64,000 bases of DNA from Brucella pseudintermedia (lineage in GTDB: Bacteria; Pseudomonadota; Alphaproteobacteria; Rhizobiales; Rhizobiaceae). Made by a program: the position numbers and the translations under genes. How positions within the stretch are numbered: the first letter of the stretch is position 1; the number at the start of each line of letters is the position of its first letter. Under the pieces are notes generated by a model. The model made no database searches. It was not told the DNA's origin and saw nothing but the letters and a program-made list of their open reading frames with translations. The DNA is taken from the NCBI RefSeq assembly GCF_042697365.1, contig NZ_CP137604.1; one strand, 5' to 3'. Shown piece after piece: positions 7,394 through 16,463 of the stretch.

Positions 7394-8293
7394 ATGTCCC
7401 AACAGGTTTCTCTCGTCGCCACCCTGATCGCCAATCCGGCTAAGGCTTCGCTCGCATCAGCGCTTGGGATTAAAGCCTCGGCGGCAGTGAATGCAACCGG
7501 GCTATACTGGCTGGCCGATGACATTGCCTGCGACATTCCGCTTCCTTTGGGAATCGGCAGCAAAGAAGCCGAAGCCCTGCTGCGTGATACGCTTGATGGC
7601 GCGCCAGTCGATGTGGTGGTGCAGGAACAGGAGCGTCGACGCAAGAAGATTCTTATTGCCGACATGGATTCCACAATGATCCAGCAGGAATGCATTGACG
7701 AACTGGCAGAAGAAGCCGGTCTGCGCGAGCATGTGGCGGCAATCACCGCGCGCGCCATGAATGGCGAGATCGCGTTCGAGCCCGCCTTGCGCGAAAGGGT
7801 AGCTTTGTTGAAAGGACTGCCGCTCACCGTCATAGACAAGGTCATTTCAACGCGCATCACGCTGATGCCCGGCGGGCCGGAACTGGTGCGCACCATGCGC
7901 AAACATGGCGCTTACACGGCGCTTGTGTCCGGCGGCTTTACCTCTTTCACGCAGCGCATTGCCGAAATGATCGGCTTTAACGAAGAGCGCGCAAACAGGC
8001 TGATCGATGATGGCGTGCATCTGACCGGCTTGGTTACGGAGCCCATTCTCGGTCGTGAAGCCAAGGTGGAGAAGCTCGTGGAAATCGCTGATCGTCTTGG
8101 CTTGACGCCGAACGATGCGATTGCGGTGGGCGATGGCGCGAACGATCTCGGCATGATCCAGCTTGCGGGAACCGGCGTTGCACTTCATGCAAAACCGGCC
8201 GTGGCAGCGCAGGCCCGGATGCGGGTTGACCATGGCGACCTGACCGCCCTCCTCTATATTCAGGGCTACAGAAAGACGGACTTCGTTCAATGA
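7394..8293 (+). CDS. serB: Phosphoserine phosphatase
   Basis: This 299-residue HAD-superfamily enzyme catalyses the last step of serine synthesis. The catalytic DxDST motif (IADMDSTMIQQECIDELAE) lies near residue 94, a SGGFTSFT motif carries the second HAD residue, and GDGANDLGMI is the Mg-binding motif III. The first ~80 residues form the ACT-like N-terminal domain seen in long SerB proteins. The ATG at 7394 (MSQQVSL) is preferred over an in-frame TTG at 7385. Its last four bases overlap the start of the acetyltransferase gene (ATGA), indicating translational coupling. Confidence 0.95.
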   Translation: MSQQVSLVATLIANPAKASLASALGIKASAAVNATGLYWLADDIACDIPLPLGIGSKEAEALLRDTLDGAPVDVVVQEQERRRKKILIADMDSTMIQQECIDELAEEAGLREHVAAITARAMNGEIAFEPALRERVALLKGLPLTVIDKVISTRITLMPGGPELVRTMRKHGAYTALVSGGFTSFTQRIAEMIGFNEERANRLIDDGVHLTGLVTEPILGREAKVEKLVEIADRLGLTPNDAIAVGDGANDLGMIQLAGTGVALHAKPAVAAQARMRVDHGDLTALLYIQGYRKTDFVQ

Positions 8294-8832
8294 GCATCCT
8301 GGAAACGCCGCGCCTCATCATCCGAAACTGGGAAGATCGCGACCGCGATCTGTTCCACGTCATCAATTCCGACGAAGAGGTCATGCGTTTCTTTCCGTTT
8401 CGCAGAAACCGCTCGCAATCGGATGAATTGTTCGACCGCCTCAAGAAGATGATTTCTGAAACGGGTCTCGGTTTCTATGCGCTGGAAGAAAAGGAAAGCG
8501 GTCAGTGCATCGGCTTTGCCGGTCTCGCCCGCACCGATCTCGAACCTCATTTACCGAACGGCAGCGTAGAAATCGGCTGGCGGCTGGCCACTCCCTTTTG
8601 GGGCAAAGGCTATGTAACCGAAGCGGGCAGAGCGCTGATCGACTACGCTTTCGGAACCCTCGGCCTCCCGGAGGTCGTCTCCTTTGCCGTCCACAACAAC
8701 GAGCGGTCTACCTTCGTCATGGAGCGCATCGGTATGACCCGTGACTCGGCAAGCGATTTTGATCATCCCGGTGTGCCGGACGAAACGCCGCATTTGAAGC
8801 GTCATGTTGTCTATCGTATTCAGGCGGACTGA
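8290..8832 (+). CDS. GNAT-family N-acetyltransferase (RimJ/RimL-like)
   Basis: This 180-residue protein begins ILETPRLIIRNWEDRDRD, the usual start of RimJ/RimL-type GNAT enzymes. The acetyl-CoA pyrophosphate-binding region is IGWRLATPFWGKGYVTEAGRALIDYAF, followed by the conserved V.NNERSTFVMERIGM segment. The substrate is unknown. The start overlaps serB by 4 bp and the end overlaps the convergent flavoprotein gene by 13 bp, so it is probably expressed from the serB transcript. Confidence 0.9.
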   Translation: MSILETPRLIIRNWEDRDRDLFHVINSDEEVMRFFPFRRNRSQSDELFDRLKKMISETGLGFYALEEKESGQCIGFAGLARTDLEPHLPNGSVEIGWRLATPFWGKGYVTEAGRALIDYAFGTLGLPEVVSFAVHNNERSTFVMERIGMTRDSASDFDHPGVPDETPHLKRHVVYRIQAD

Positions 8833-9998
8833 CCGGCGACCCAACCGGAAGACCACGCCCATTGAAAATTGTAGCCGCCGAGCCAGCCGGTAACATCGAC
8901 CACTTCGCCGATGAAGAACAAGCCGGGCACGGATTTGGCTTCCATGGTCTTGGAGTCAAGATCGCGTGTATCGACCCCTCCGAGCGTAACTTCTGCGGTG
9001 CGATAACCTTCAGAACCGGCAGGTTTGATGCGCCAGTCATTTATCGCTGTCTCGACCCGGCGGAACGTCTTGTCGGACATATCCGCCAGATGGCCGGTTG
9101 CGCCGACATCCTCTGCTATCGTCTGAGCCAGTTTCCTTGGAAGATATATGGCGAGTGCCGTCTGTAGCGCCTGCTTGCCGTTCTGCTTGCGCTGCTCGCG
9201 CAATGCTTCGAAAATGTCAGTTTCCGGCAGCATGGCTATGCGGATTTCGTCACCTTCGCGCCAGTAGGAAGAAATCTGCAAGATCGAAGGGCCGCTAATG
9301 CCCCGATGCGTAAACAGCATTGCCTCTGCAAACTTGGTTTTTCCGCAGGCGACAACCGCATCGACGGCAACACCGGCGAGCGGCTTCAACCTTTCCAGCG
9401 TGTTGGGCTCAAACGTCAGCGGTACCAGCGCCGGTCGCGTTTCGACGATCCGCAATCCGAACTGGTTTGCGATATCGTAACCAAAGCCTGTCGCCCCCAT
9501 CTTCGGGATGGATTTTCCGCCACAGGCCACAACCAGCGAGCGGCAACGGACGGGCCCGTCCGACAATTTGAGCGAAAAACCATCCGCGGTTCTTTCGACC
9601 GAACTGACGCTGCAGCCAAGCTTCAGTCGCGCACCATGGCGCTTCATTTCTGCCAGCAGCATTTCAATTATCTGCAATGCCGAACCGTCGCAGAAGAGTT
9701 GTCCGAGCGTCTTCTCGTGATAGGTGATGCGATGCCGCTCGACCAGTGCAATGAAATCGCGCTGTGTGTAGCGGCTCAGGGCCGAGATACAGAAGTGCGG
9801 ATTTTGCGAGAGATAATTCTTCGGGCTTGCATGCAGGTTGGTGAAATTGCAGCGCCCGCCACCCGATATACGGATTTTCTCTCCGGCTGCCTTGGCGTGG
9901 TCCACGACCAATACGGAACGCCCGCGCTTCGCGGCTTCGATGGCGCACATCATGCCTGCCGCGCCAGCGCCTATGACCACAATATCGACTGTTTCCAA
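8820..9998 (-). CDS. BaiN/HI0933-type flavoprotein (NAD(P)/FAD-dependent oxidoreductase)
   Basis: This 392-residue protein has an N-terminal Rossmann dinucleotide-binding motif (IVVIGAGAAGMMCAIEAAKRG), the signature ISGGGRCNFTN, the central VVACGGKSIPKMGATGFGYDIA motif, and a C-terminal GLFFIGEVVDVTGWLGGYNFQWAWSSG flavin segment. These define the HI0933/YhiN (BaiN-like) family. Physiological substrates are mostly unknown; the gut-bacterial BaiN reduces bile-acid intermediates, but that role should not be assumed here. It is a single gene, tail to tail with the GNAT gene. Confidence 0.9.
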   Translation of the reverse strand: METVDIVVIGAGAAGMMCAIEAAKRGRSVLVVDHAKAAGEKIRISGGGRCNFTNLHASPKNYLSQNPHFCISALSRYTQRDFIALVERHRITYHEKTLGQLFCDGSALQIIEMLLAEMKRHGARLKLGCSVSSVERTADGFSLKLSDGPVRCRSLVVACGGKSIPKMGATGFGYDIANQFGLRIVETRPALVPLTFEPNTLERLKPLAGVAVDAVVACGKTKFAEAMLFTHRGISGPSILQISSYWREGDEIRIAMLPETDIFEALREQRKQNGKQALQTALAIYLPRKLAQTIAEDVGATGHLADMSDKTFRRVETAINDWRIKPAGSEGYRTAEVTLGGVDTRDLDSKTMEAKSVPGLFFIGEVVDVTGWLGGYNFQWAWSSGWVAGQSA

Positions 9999-10087
9999 CT
10001 CACCCTACTCCGAATGGCGCCGGTCCATAGCACAGCCGAAGCTTATGAAACAGAAAGCTTTGCCATTGCGGATAACCATAGGGAGGA

Positions 10088-11650
10088 TCAATTGATCCGG
10101 ATAGTTACAAAACGCAGTTCGCCCGAACGTGAGGCCAGCATCAGGAGCGCATTCTTGCGCCCCTCGCGGCGCAACGCCTCGATGCGCTTCTTCACATCGT
10201 CCGGCGTTTTTACCGTCACCTGACCTATATCGACAATGACATCTCCGGTTTCGATGCGCTTTTCGCCAGCAGCGGAGCCAGGAGAGACATAAAGAACCGC
10301 GACACCTTCTACGTCTTCGGCAATGCCAAACTCACCGCGGACCTCATCGCTCAGTTCGCTGAGCTTCATCCCGAGCACGCTTGGAGCAGCCTCGCTTTTC
10401 TGATCCTTCTTCGGCGTATCCGGCGTTTCCACGCCTTCATCACCGCCCTCACCTTCAGGAAGCGGAGCCTGATCTTCCGTCGCAGCCTCGGTGCTCTTGT
10501 CGTCCTCGACCAGACGACCAAGCTTTACCTTCACCGTCTTTTCCTCACCCTGGCGAACCACGACGATCTCGACTTCCTTGCCGACCGGGGTTTCTGCAAC
10601 CAGTCGCGGCAGATCGCGAGCGGTATTGACCGGCTTGCCTTCATAACGGATTACGACATCGCCTGCTTCGATGGCCTTGTTGTCAACACCCGAGTTTTCG
10701 ATCAATCCGGCAATCAGCGCGCCCTTGGCTTCCTTCAGCCCGAGGCTCTGCGCGATATCGTCGGTAACCGGTTGGATGCGCACACCGAGCCAGCCGCGGC
10801 GAACCTCGCCGAACTGCTTGAGCTGGTCGATCACACCAACAGCCATTTCCGCCGGAATGGCGAAGCCGATACCAATGGAGCCTCCCGATGGCGAGATGAT
10901 CGCCGTGTTGATGCCGATCACCTTTCCTTCCATGTCGAACAGCGGACCGCCGGAATTGCCCCGGTTGATTGCCGCGTCGGTCTGGATGAAATCATCATAG
11001 GGGCCGGAATTGATGTCGCGCTTGCGGGCCGAGATAATACCGGCGGTTACCGTTCCGCCCAGACCGAACGGATTGCCGATCGCAAGCACCCAGTCGCCGA
11101 TGCGCGCCTTTTCCGAATTGCCGAATTGAACAGCCTTCAGCGTGTGCTTGGAGGGGTCCACCTTAAGGATCGCCAGATCGGTCTTGATGTCCTTTCCGAC
11201 AAGTTCCGCTTTCAGCTTGGAACCATCGTTGAAATTGACCTCGATTTCGTCGGCGTCGGCAATGACGTGATTGTTTGTGACGATGAAACCCTTCTCGGCA
11301 TCGATGACGAAGCCGGAACCCAGCGACTGGACCTTGCGCGATTCGTCACCTTGTGCGCCGCCATTGTCGCCGAAGAAGTCCTTGAAATATTCCTGGAACG
11401 GAGAGCCCTCCGGCACCTGCGGCATCGGCACAGCGCCGTCACCCTCCCCGTCGCCCTTGACGGTCTGGGAGGTCGAGATGTTCACGACCGCATCAAGCAA
11501 GCCCTCGGCCAGATCAGCAACAGAAGCCGGTCCTTGAGCCGCGATTGCCGGAGGCGTCCCCATCGAAAGAGTGCCGCCGACTGTCATCGCCCCCAATGCC
11601 ACGGTTGCGAAAAGGGTGCGAGCAAATCCCGCCTTTGGTGCAATTGCCAT
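10088..11650 (-). CDS. degP: Periplasmic serine endoprotease DegP/HtrA (Do family)
   Basis: This 520-residue protein carries an N-terminal signal segment (about residues 10-38, ending near AIAAQ), an S1C trypsin-like domain with the triad His (TNNHVIADA), Asp (KTDLAILKVD) and Ser (NRGNSGGPLFD), then two PDZ domains. The PDZ domains are separated by an acidic, Pro/Glu-rich linker (EATEDQAPLPEGEGG). It degrades or chaperones misfolded envelope proteins. It is last in the thyA-folA-hflK-hflC-DUF2065-degP series, separated from the DUF2065 gene by 135 bp. Its stop codon lies in a 14-bp perfect palindrome (10085-10098) with no T-run. Confidence 0.95.
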   Translation of the reverse strand: MAIAPKAGFARTLFATVALGAMTVGGTLSMGTPPAIAAQGPASVADLAEGLLDAVVNISTSQTVKGDGEGDGAVPMPQVPEGSPFQEYFKDFFGDNGGAQGDESRKVQSLGSGFVIDAEKGFIVTNNHVIADADEIEVNFNDGSKLKAELVGKDIKTDLAILKVDPSKHTLKAVQFGNSEKARIGDWVLAIGNPFGLGGTVTAGIISARKRDINSGPYDDFIQTDAAINRGNSGGPLFDMEGKVIGINTAIISPSGGSIGIGFAIPAEMAVGVIDQLKQFGEVRRGWLGVRIQPVTDDIAQSLGLKEAKGALIAGLIENSGVDNKAIEAGDVVIRYEGKPVNTARDLPRLVAETPVGKEVEIVVVRQGEEKTVKVKLGRLVEDDKSTEAATEDQAPLPEGEGGDEGVETPDTPKKDQKSEAAPSVLGMKLSELSDEVRGEFGIAEDVEGVAVLYVSPGSAAGEKRIETGDVIVDIGQVTVKTPDDVKKRIEALRREGRKNALLMLASRSGELRFVTIRIN

Positions 11651-11785
11651 GAAGCCCTGCTCCGTTCCTGTCTGCTTGCAGTCGTTTAATTAGCGATAGA
11701 TGTACTAAAGCTTGATCGCTGCAAAATACGGCCTGTTTACGGCCTCGCATAGACCGCAGACGATAAATAACGGAGGGAAAACGGC

Positions 11786-11971
11786 TTATCCCCTGACAAG
11801 CCAGACAATGCCGACGCCAATTGCAAGGGCAGCAATCCCGGCGATGCGCAGCATGTTCTCCGGCGTCTCGCTCGCCTCACGCGCAAGCTTCTTCGCCAAA
11901 GAAGGAAAGCCGCCGTAGAGCAGCCCTTCGAGAACGAAGAGAAGACCTACGGCGGCTAAAAAATCGCTCAT
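11786..11971 (-). CDS. DUF2065 small membrane protein
   Basis: This 61-residue protein has two hydrophobic segments: an N-terminal FLAAVGLLFVLEGLLYGGF and a C-terminal IAGIAALAIGVGIVWLVRG. Length and pattern match the DUF2065 (YjeT-like) family, which in proteobacteria lies downstream of hflC. It starts 18 bp after the hflC stop and is probably part of the hflKC operon. The family has no established function; association with the HflKC membrane complex is an inference from position only. Confidence 0.85.
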   Translation of the reverse strand: MSDFLAAVGLLFVLEGLLYGGFPSLAKKLAREASETPENMLRIAGIAALAIGVGIVWLVRG

Positions 11972-11989
11972 GAGCGTTTGCCCCGGCTG

Positions 11990-12892
11990 TTACTGGGCCG
12001 GCGTTGCCAGCCTGCCGCCAGCGTCCCGGAAGAACTTGAAGAACTCCGAGTCCGGCGAGAGAACCAGCGTTGTGTCCGGTGTCTCAAGTGCTTCACGATA
12101 AGCGGACATCGACCGGTAGAAGGCGAAGAATCCGGGGTCCTTGCTGGCAGAGCGCGCGAAGATCTCACTGCGCTGGGCATCGCCTTCACCGCGAAGGATT
12201 TCCGATTCCTTGCGCGCTTCAGCCAGCGTTTCGACGACCTGACGGTCGGCAACAGCACGGATGCGCTGGGCGGCTTCACGGCCCCGGGCGCGCAGGCGCT
12301 CCGCCTCGGCCAGACGTTCCGCCTTCATGCGGTCATAGGTCTGCTGCGAGACTTCGGCAGTCAGGTCGGTACGGCGAATGCGAACATCCGCGATGGTAAG
12401 GCCAAGCGACGTCGCGTCAGGACGAAGCTGGTCCCGCACTTCACGCATCATATCGCCGCGCTCTTCCGAAAGCGCCGCTTCAAAACCACGCTGGCCGTAA
12501 ACGCTGCGCAATGCGGCATCCAGACGGGTGCGCAGACGCTGCTCGGCAAGGAGCGTGCTGCCCGAAACGGTTTCGCGGAACTTGCGCGCGTCGGTGATGC
12601 GATAAACGAGGAAGGCATCGACGTCATAGAACTTGCCGCCCGAAACCTGAACGCGGATATCGTCCAGATCGAAGCGCAGCAGGCGGTCATCGATCAACTG
12701 CACGGTATCGGCATCCAGGAAGCCGAAAGGCAGCTTGAAATAGATGCCCGGGTCCGTCTTCACATCGACAATCTGGCCGAAACGAAGCACGATAGCCTGC
12801 TGACGCTCGGATACGATGAACGTGGCGGAGTAGATCAGGAAAGCGATGACGGCGATGATGCCGCCAATGATTGGAAGCCTGTTCTGGGCCAT
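11990..12892 (-). CDS. hflC: Protease modulator HflC (SPFH/prohibitin family)
   Basis: This 300-residue protein has one N-terminal transmembrane helix (about residues 7-27, IIGGIIAVIAFLIYSATFIV), an SPFH/band-7 domain (FIVSERQQAIVLRFGQIVD...), and a long alpha-helical coiled-coil region rich in Ala, Glu and Arg (AERLRARGREAAQRIRA). HflC and HflK form a large inner-membrane cage around the FtsH protease and modulate its activity. Start and stop codons of hflC and hflK overlap by one base (12892), so the two are translationally coupled and made in matching amounts. Confidence 0.96.
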   Translation of the reverse strand: MAQNRLPIIGGIIAVIAFLIYSATFIVSERQQAIVLRFGQIVDVKTDPGIYFKLPFGFLDADTVQLIDDRLLRFDLDDIRVQVSGGKFYDVDAFLVYRITDARKFRETVSGSTLLAEQRLRTRLDAALRSVYGQRGFEAALSEERGDMMREVRDQLRPDATSLGLTIADVRIRRTDLTAEVSQQTYDRMKAERLAEAERLRARGREAAQRIRAVADRQVVETLAEARKESEILRGEGDAQRSEIFARSASKDPGFFAFYRSMSAYREALETPDTTLVLSPDSEFFKFFRDAGGRLATPAQ

Positions 12893-14034
12893 TACTGATT
12901 ACCTCCGCTCGGGGTCGTCGTAGTCGCATTCACACCGGGGCGTGGCTGGCGCATGAGTTCGTTCAGCGGCAGATAAGGCACGACATCCTTTCCGGGTTCG
13001 ACAATAACTTTCTTGGTGCTCTTCAGCACCTGTTCCATGGTTTCTAGGAACAGGCGGTTGCGGGTGACTTCAGGCGCCTTCTGGTATTCACCAAGAACGG
13101 AGCTGAAACGCTGCGCCTCACCTTCAGCGTCCTGAACGACGCGGTTCTTATAGGCCGCCGCTTCTTCGCGAAGCTGGGCTGCCTCACCGCGGGCCTGACC
13201 GAGCTTCTGGTTCGAATACTGGTTCGATTCTTCCACGAAACGATCTTCGTCCTGTTCGGCGCGCTGCACTTCATCGAAGGCATCAGCCACTTCCCGCGGA
13301 GGCGCTGCATCTTCGATGGACACGGCATTGATCAGGATACCCGCCTTGTAAGTGTCGAGCGTTTGCTGAACGATATCGCGAACGCTCGTTGCAATAGCCG
13401 CACGGTTGTCACGGAAAACATCCTGAGCGGGGCGACGTCCGACGATTTCGCGGATCGCGCTCTCAGAAACCTGCTGCACCATCGCATCGGGATTATCGAC
13501 GTTGAACAGATATGCCTGTGGATCCGAGACACGGTAAAGAACCGAGAACTGAACGTTGACGATATTCTGGTCACCCGTCAGCATCAAGCCCTGTGTTGCG
13601 CCCCGGTTGCCTTGTCCGCCAATGTTGATCTGCTTCTCTACGATCTGCGCCTTTTCATAGGTTTCGATCGGCCACCAGTGGAAATGCAGGCCCGGTTCAG
13701 ACACTTCTTCCTTCGGCTTGCCGAAGCGCAGCTCGACGGCGAGTTCGTCCGGCTGCACGGTATAGATCGACTGGAAAAGCCAGAAGCCGATAACGGCTGC
13801 ACCGATCAGGAACAGAACGCCCCGATTGCTGCCGCCTTTGCCACCGCCACCGGGGAAGACCTGCTTCAGACGGTCTTGGCCCTTGCGCAGAATATCCTCG
13901 AGATCAGGTGGAGTGTTCTGGCCGCCTCCACGAGGACCTTTCGGTCCTTGTCCCCATGGGCCGCCATTATTGTTGTTATTATCGCCGCCGCCGCCCCATG
14001 GGCCGCCGCCACCATTCTGATTACTCCAGGGCAT
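12892..14034 (-). CDS. hflK: FtsH protease regulator HflK
   Basis: This protein of about 380 residues has a Gly/Asn-rich N-terminal tail (NQNGGGGPWGGGGDNNNN) common in HflK, one transmembrane helix near residues 77-95, and a band-7/SPFH domain starting at YTVQPDELAVELRFGK. A helical region rich in Glu, Ala and Gln follows. It partners HflC in the FtsH-HflKC complex. ATG at 14034 and an in-frame GTG at 14040 are both possible starts. The ~126 bp between hflK and folA shows no terminator, so folA and thyA may be transcribed into hflKC. Confidence 0.95.
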   Translation of the reverse strand: MPWSNQNGGGGPWGGGGDNNNNNGGPWGQGPKGPRGGGQNTPPDLEDILRKGQDRLKQVFPGGGGKGGSNRGVLFLIGAAVIGFWLFQSIYTVQPDELAVELRFGKPKEEVSEPGLHFHWWPIETYEKAQIVEKQINIGGQGNRGATQGLMLTGDQNIVNVQFSVLYRVSDPQAYLFNVDNPDAMVQQVSESAIREIVGRRPAQDVFRDNRAAIATSVRDIVQQTLDTYKAGILINAVSIEDAAPPREVADAFDEVQRAEQDEDRFVEESNQYSNQKLGQARGEAAQLREEAAAYKNRVVQDAEGEAQRFSSVLGEYQKAPEVTRNRLFLETMEQVLKSTKKVIVEPGKDVVPYLPLNELMRQPRPGVNATTTTPSGGNQ

Positions 14035-14160
14035 CCTCACCTCTCGTCCAGGCGACGGGAAAGCGAGCTGCCCACTCCCGTCATCAACTAATGTTTCCGT
14101 TTTATAGGCATCGGGAGGTCCGCTTTCAACGCGAAGACGACAAAATTCGTGAACTATGCT

Positions 14161-14685
14161 TTACACAGCACGTTTTTCGTACACGAAATAGCGCGTTGGG
14201 TGGCTGTCCCTGTCACCGGCGGGCACGTCCTCCTGTGAAACGACCTGCCAGACTTGCGGATCGATTTCCGGAAAATGTGTATCTCCATCGATATTGGCGA
14301 GAACACGCGTCAAATGAATTCTGTCCGCGAGGGGAAAAGCCTGCGCATAAATGTTTCCGCCACCTATGATGCAAACTTCCCCGGCCCCCATGTCAGCAGC
14401 CTGTCTTTGTCCAAGCGCTATCGCCTCATCAAGAGAACCGACAGTGCTGGCACCTTCAACCTGAAATCCGTTATTCCTCGACACCACGATATTGGGCCGT
14501 CCCGGCAAGGGCCGACCAATAGAGTCCCATGTCCGCCGCCCCATGATGACAGGTTTGCCCAGCGTCAGCGCCTTGAAGCGCTTGAGATCGGTCGAAAGCC
14601 GCCATGGCATGTCATTATCACGTCCGATAACGCCATTTTCCGCGGCAGCAACAATGATCGATACAATCGGCTTGGGAGCGGACAT
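14161..14685 (-). CDS. folA: Dihydrofolate reductase
   Basis: This 174-residue enzyme reduces dihydrofolate to tetrahydrofolate with NADPH. Diagnostic segments are IIVAAAENGVIGRDNDMPW, the acidic residue in LSTDLKRFKALT, VIMGRRTWDSIG, and the nucleotide-binding IIGGGNIYAQA. ATG at 14685, with GAGG upstream, is preferred over an in-frame TTG at 14697 that would overlap thyA. It lies directly behind thyA, the enzyme that generates dihydrofolate. Confidence 0.95.
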   Translation of the reverse strand: MSAPKPIVSIIVAAAENGVIGRDNDMPWRLSTDLKRFKALTLGKPVIMGRRTWDSIGRPLPGRPNIVVSRNNGFQVEGASTVGSLDEAIALGQRQAADMGAGEVCIIGGGNIYAQAFPLADRIHLTRVLANIDGDTHFPEIDPQVWQVVSQEDVPAGDRDSHPTRYFVYEKRAV

Positions 14686-14693
14686 GTCGGACC

Positions 14694-15488
14694 TCAAACC
14701 GCAATCGGAGCTTTGATCGTCGGATCGGCTTCGTAGCCCTCAAGGCGGAAATCCTCGAAACGGAAGGCAAAAAGGTCCTTCACCTCCGGATTGATCCACA
14801 TTGTCGGCAGTTTTTTCGGGGCGCGGGTGAGCTGCAAACGCGCCTGATCGAAATGATTGGCGTAAATATGCGCGTCCCCCAGCGTGTGCACGAACTCTCC
14901 CGGCTTCAATCCCGTGACCTGCGCGATCATCATCGTCAGCAATGCATAGGAAGCGATGTTAAATGGCACGCCCAGAAAAATATCAGCCGAGCGCTGATAG
15001 AGCTGGCAGGAGAGTTTTCCGTCAGCGACATAGAACTGGAAAAGACAGTGGCATGGCGGCAGAGCCATTTCATCGACCAGCGCCGGATTCCAGGCCGATA
15101 CGATCAGGCGCCGCGAATTCGGATTTTCATGCAGCATCTTCAGAAGATTCGCGATCTGATCGATGTGACGACCATCCGGCGCTGGCCAGGAGCGCCATTG
15201 ATAACCATAAACCGGCCCGAGATCGCCGTTCTCGTCTGCCCATTCATCCCAGATCGAGACGCCATTTTCCTTCAGATAGGCGATGTTCGTGTCGCCTTTG
15301 AGGAACCAGAGCAGTTCATGGATGATCGACCGGAGATGCAGCTTCTTGGTGGTCAGAACGGGAAAACCCTCTTCCAGATTGAAACGCATCTGATATCCGA
15401 AAACCGACCGCGTGCCCGTCCCCGTGCGGTCGCCACGGTCAACACCGTTGTCGAGCACATGTTGAAGAAGATCGAGATAGGTGCGCAT
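14694..15488 (-). CDS. thyA: Thymidylate synthase
   Basis: This 264-residue protein, the same length as E. coli ThyA, converts dUMP to dTMP using methylene-tetrahydrofolate. The catalytic cysteine lies in ALPPCHCLFQFYV; the RSADIFLGVPFNIASYALL and GDAHIYANHFDQ motifs bind dUMP and folate. The chosen start (MRTYLDLLQHVLDNG) is 21 codons inside a longer frame that would run into the upstream terminator. thyA and folA form the classic pair linking dTMP synthesis to folate recycling. Confidence 0.97.
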   Translation of the reverse strand: MRTYLDLLQHVLDNGVDRGDRTGTGTRSVFGYQMRFNLEEGFPVLTTKKLHLRSIIHELLWFLKGDTNIAYLKENGVSIWDEWADENGDLGPVYGYQWRSWPAPDGRHIDQIANLLKMLHENPNSRRLIVSAWNPALVDEMALPPCHCLFQFYVADGKLSCQLYQRSADIFLGVPFNIASYALLTMMIAQVTGLKPGEFVHTLGDAHIYANHFDQARLQLTRAPKKLPTMWINPEVKDLFAFRFEDFRLEGYEADPTIKAPIAV

Positions 15489-15529
15489 GGGGGATATCCA
15501 GAATCCGATTCGGTTGGACCCAATATAAA

Positions 15530-15556
15530 GAAAAACCCCGGTGTCGGGCACCGGGG
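15530..15556 (-). terminator. Rho-independent terminator after the DUF2853 gene
   Basis: On the minus strand an 8-bp stem (CCCCGGTG/CACCGGGG, 5-nt loop) is followed by TTTTTC. It lies 27 bp past the DUF2853 stop and about 40 bp before thyA, insulating thyA from upstream transcription. Confidence 0.9.
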
Positions 15557-15582
15557 CTTTGAATTCACCAGATCGCTGTGGA

Positions 15583-15894
15583 TCAAAGGCTGCCGAGTTT
15601 TCCGAGCTGCTTGGCGACCAGATAATAGAAGGTGACGCGATGCTTGTTGCGGTCGCCCTTCATGACTTCAGCAACATGGGCAACGACCTCATCGCCCTTG
15701 GCTTCGTCGTCAACGCCAAGCTTCTTGGCGACCCAATTGGTGCGGACGCGCTTCAATTCTTCCGGGTCGGTTGCCGAAACGAGGGAGGAATCGCGATTGC
15801 GCAGCGCAATACCCAGATGCTTGACGATCTTGTCGACAACAGCTTCATCGGCAGCAGCATCATAACGACGGACATCCGCGAGATATTCACTCAT
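15583..15894 (-). CDS. DUF2853 family protein
   Basis: This 103-residue soluble, charged protein (MSEYLADVRRYDAAADEAVVDKIVKHLGIAL...) ends with RVTFYYLVAKQLGKL. It matches my recollection of DUF2853, an all-helical family common in alphaproteobacteria with no assigned function. It stands alone: it ends in its own terminator, and about 240 bp separate it from the tmRNA gene transcribed in the other direction. Confidence 0.8.
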   Translation of the reverse strand: MSEYLADVRRYDAAADEAVVDKIVKHLGIALRNRDSSLVSATDPEELKRVRTNWVAKKLGVDDEAKGDEVVAHVAEVMKGDRNKHRVTFYYLVAKQLGKLGSL

Positions 15895-16119
15895 ATATCC
15901 ACTCTCCTTCGATTGGGGTTAATACCCCGTTTTCAGCTCACGGAATCCGGCTTAATCGAAATTTCGCTCGCCGCCCCCGATATATTGGTAGGATTGACCA
16001 GCGAAAGCAGACTGTCAATGAAAAATGAACGGGAACAGCGGGCACCGGAATATCGGCAAAACCCGTTAAAAAAAGTGTCCCCTCTTCCAATCGCGGCCAA
16101 CCGCGCCTATATACGGCGT

Positions 16120-16450
16120 GTCGGCGCAAGCTGACTATGGTGATAAACGGACGGTGTAATAAACCCATTGGACCCGGGGGCGGTACCCGGCGCCTCCACC
16201 AGAATACAGATCGGTTAGCGTTTTGTATTGTGGCGGGGGCGAAACAGGATCGACAAGGGTGTAAAGATCGCTCTTTTACTCGGCATGATACCACCGTTAT
16301 CGGGTCAATTGAGTAGTTGCAAATGACAACAAAGCTCAGGGTTATGCTCTCGCTGCCTAATGGCGGTGCGGGAAACCCACTCTAAAGCCCTTAGGGTTAG
16401 CCCCTTAAGGCGGGGTTCGGAGGCACCTGGCAACAGAAGCCTCCACTTTC
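16120..16450 (+). ncRNA. ssrA: tmRNA (permuted, two-piece ssrA)
   Basis: The acceptor piece ends in CGCCTCCACCA at 16191-16201 and has a T-arm stem CCGGG/CCCGG. After a ~33-nt intervening segment the coding piece begins at 16235 with GGGGGCG, which pairs with CGCCTCC (one G-U) to close the acceptor stem. The tag reading frame at 16319-16360 encodes ANDNKAQGYALAA followed by TAA. This acceptor-first order is the circular permutation known in alphaproteobacteria, giving a two-piece mature RNA. A GGAGGC/GCCTCC hairpin (16419-16444) followed by a T-rich tract probably marks the 3' end. Outer limits are approximate. tmRNA rescues stalled ribosomes and tags their products for ClpXP. Confidence 0.93.
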
Positions 16451-16463
16451 CCTTTCCAGAAGA

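Noticed and set aside
10085..10098. 14-bp perfect palindrome at the degP stop codon
   Set aside because: No T-run follows and no regulator site is expected at a stop codon; probably chance or a weak mRNA 3' stem.
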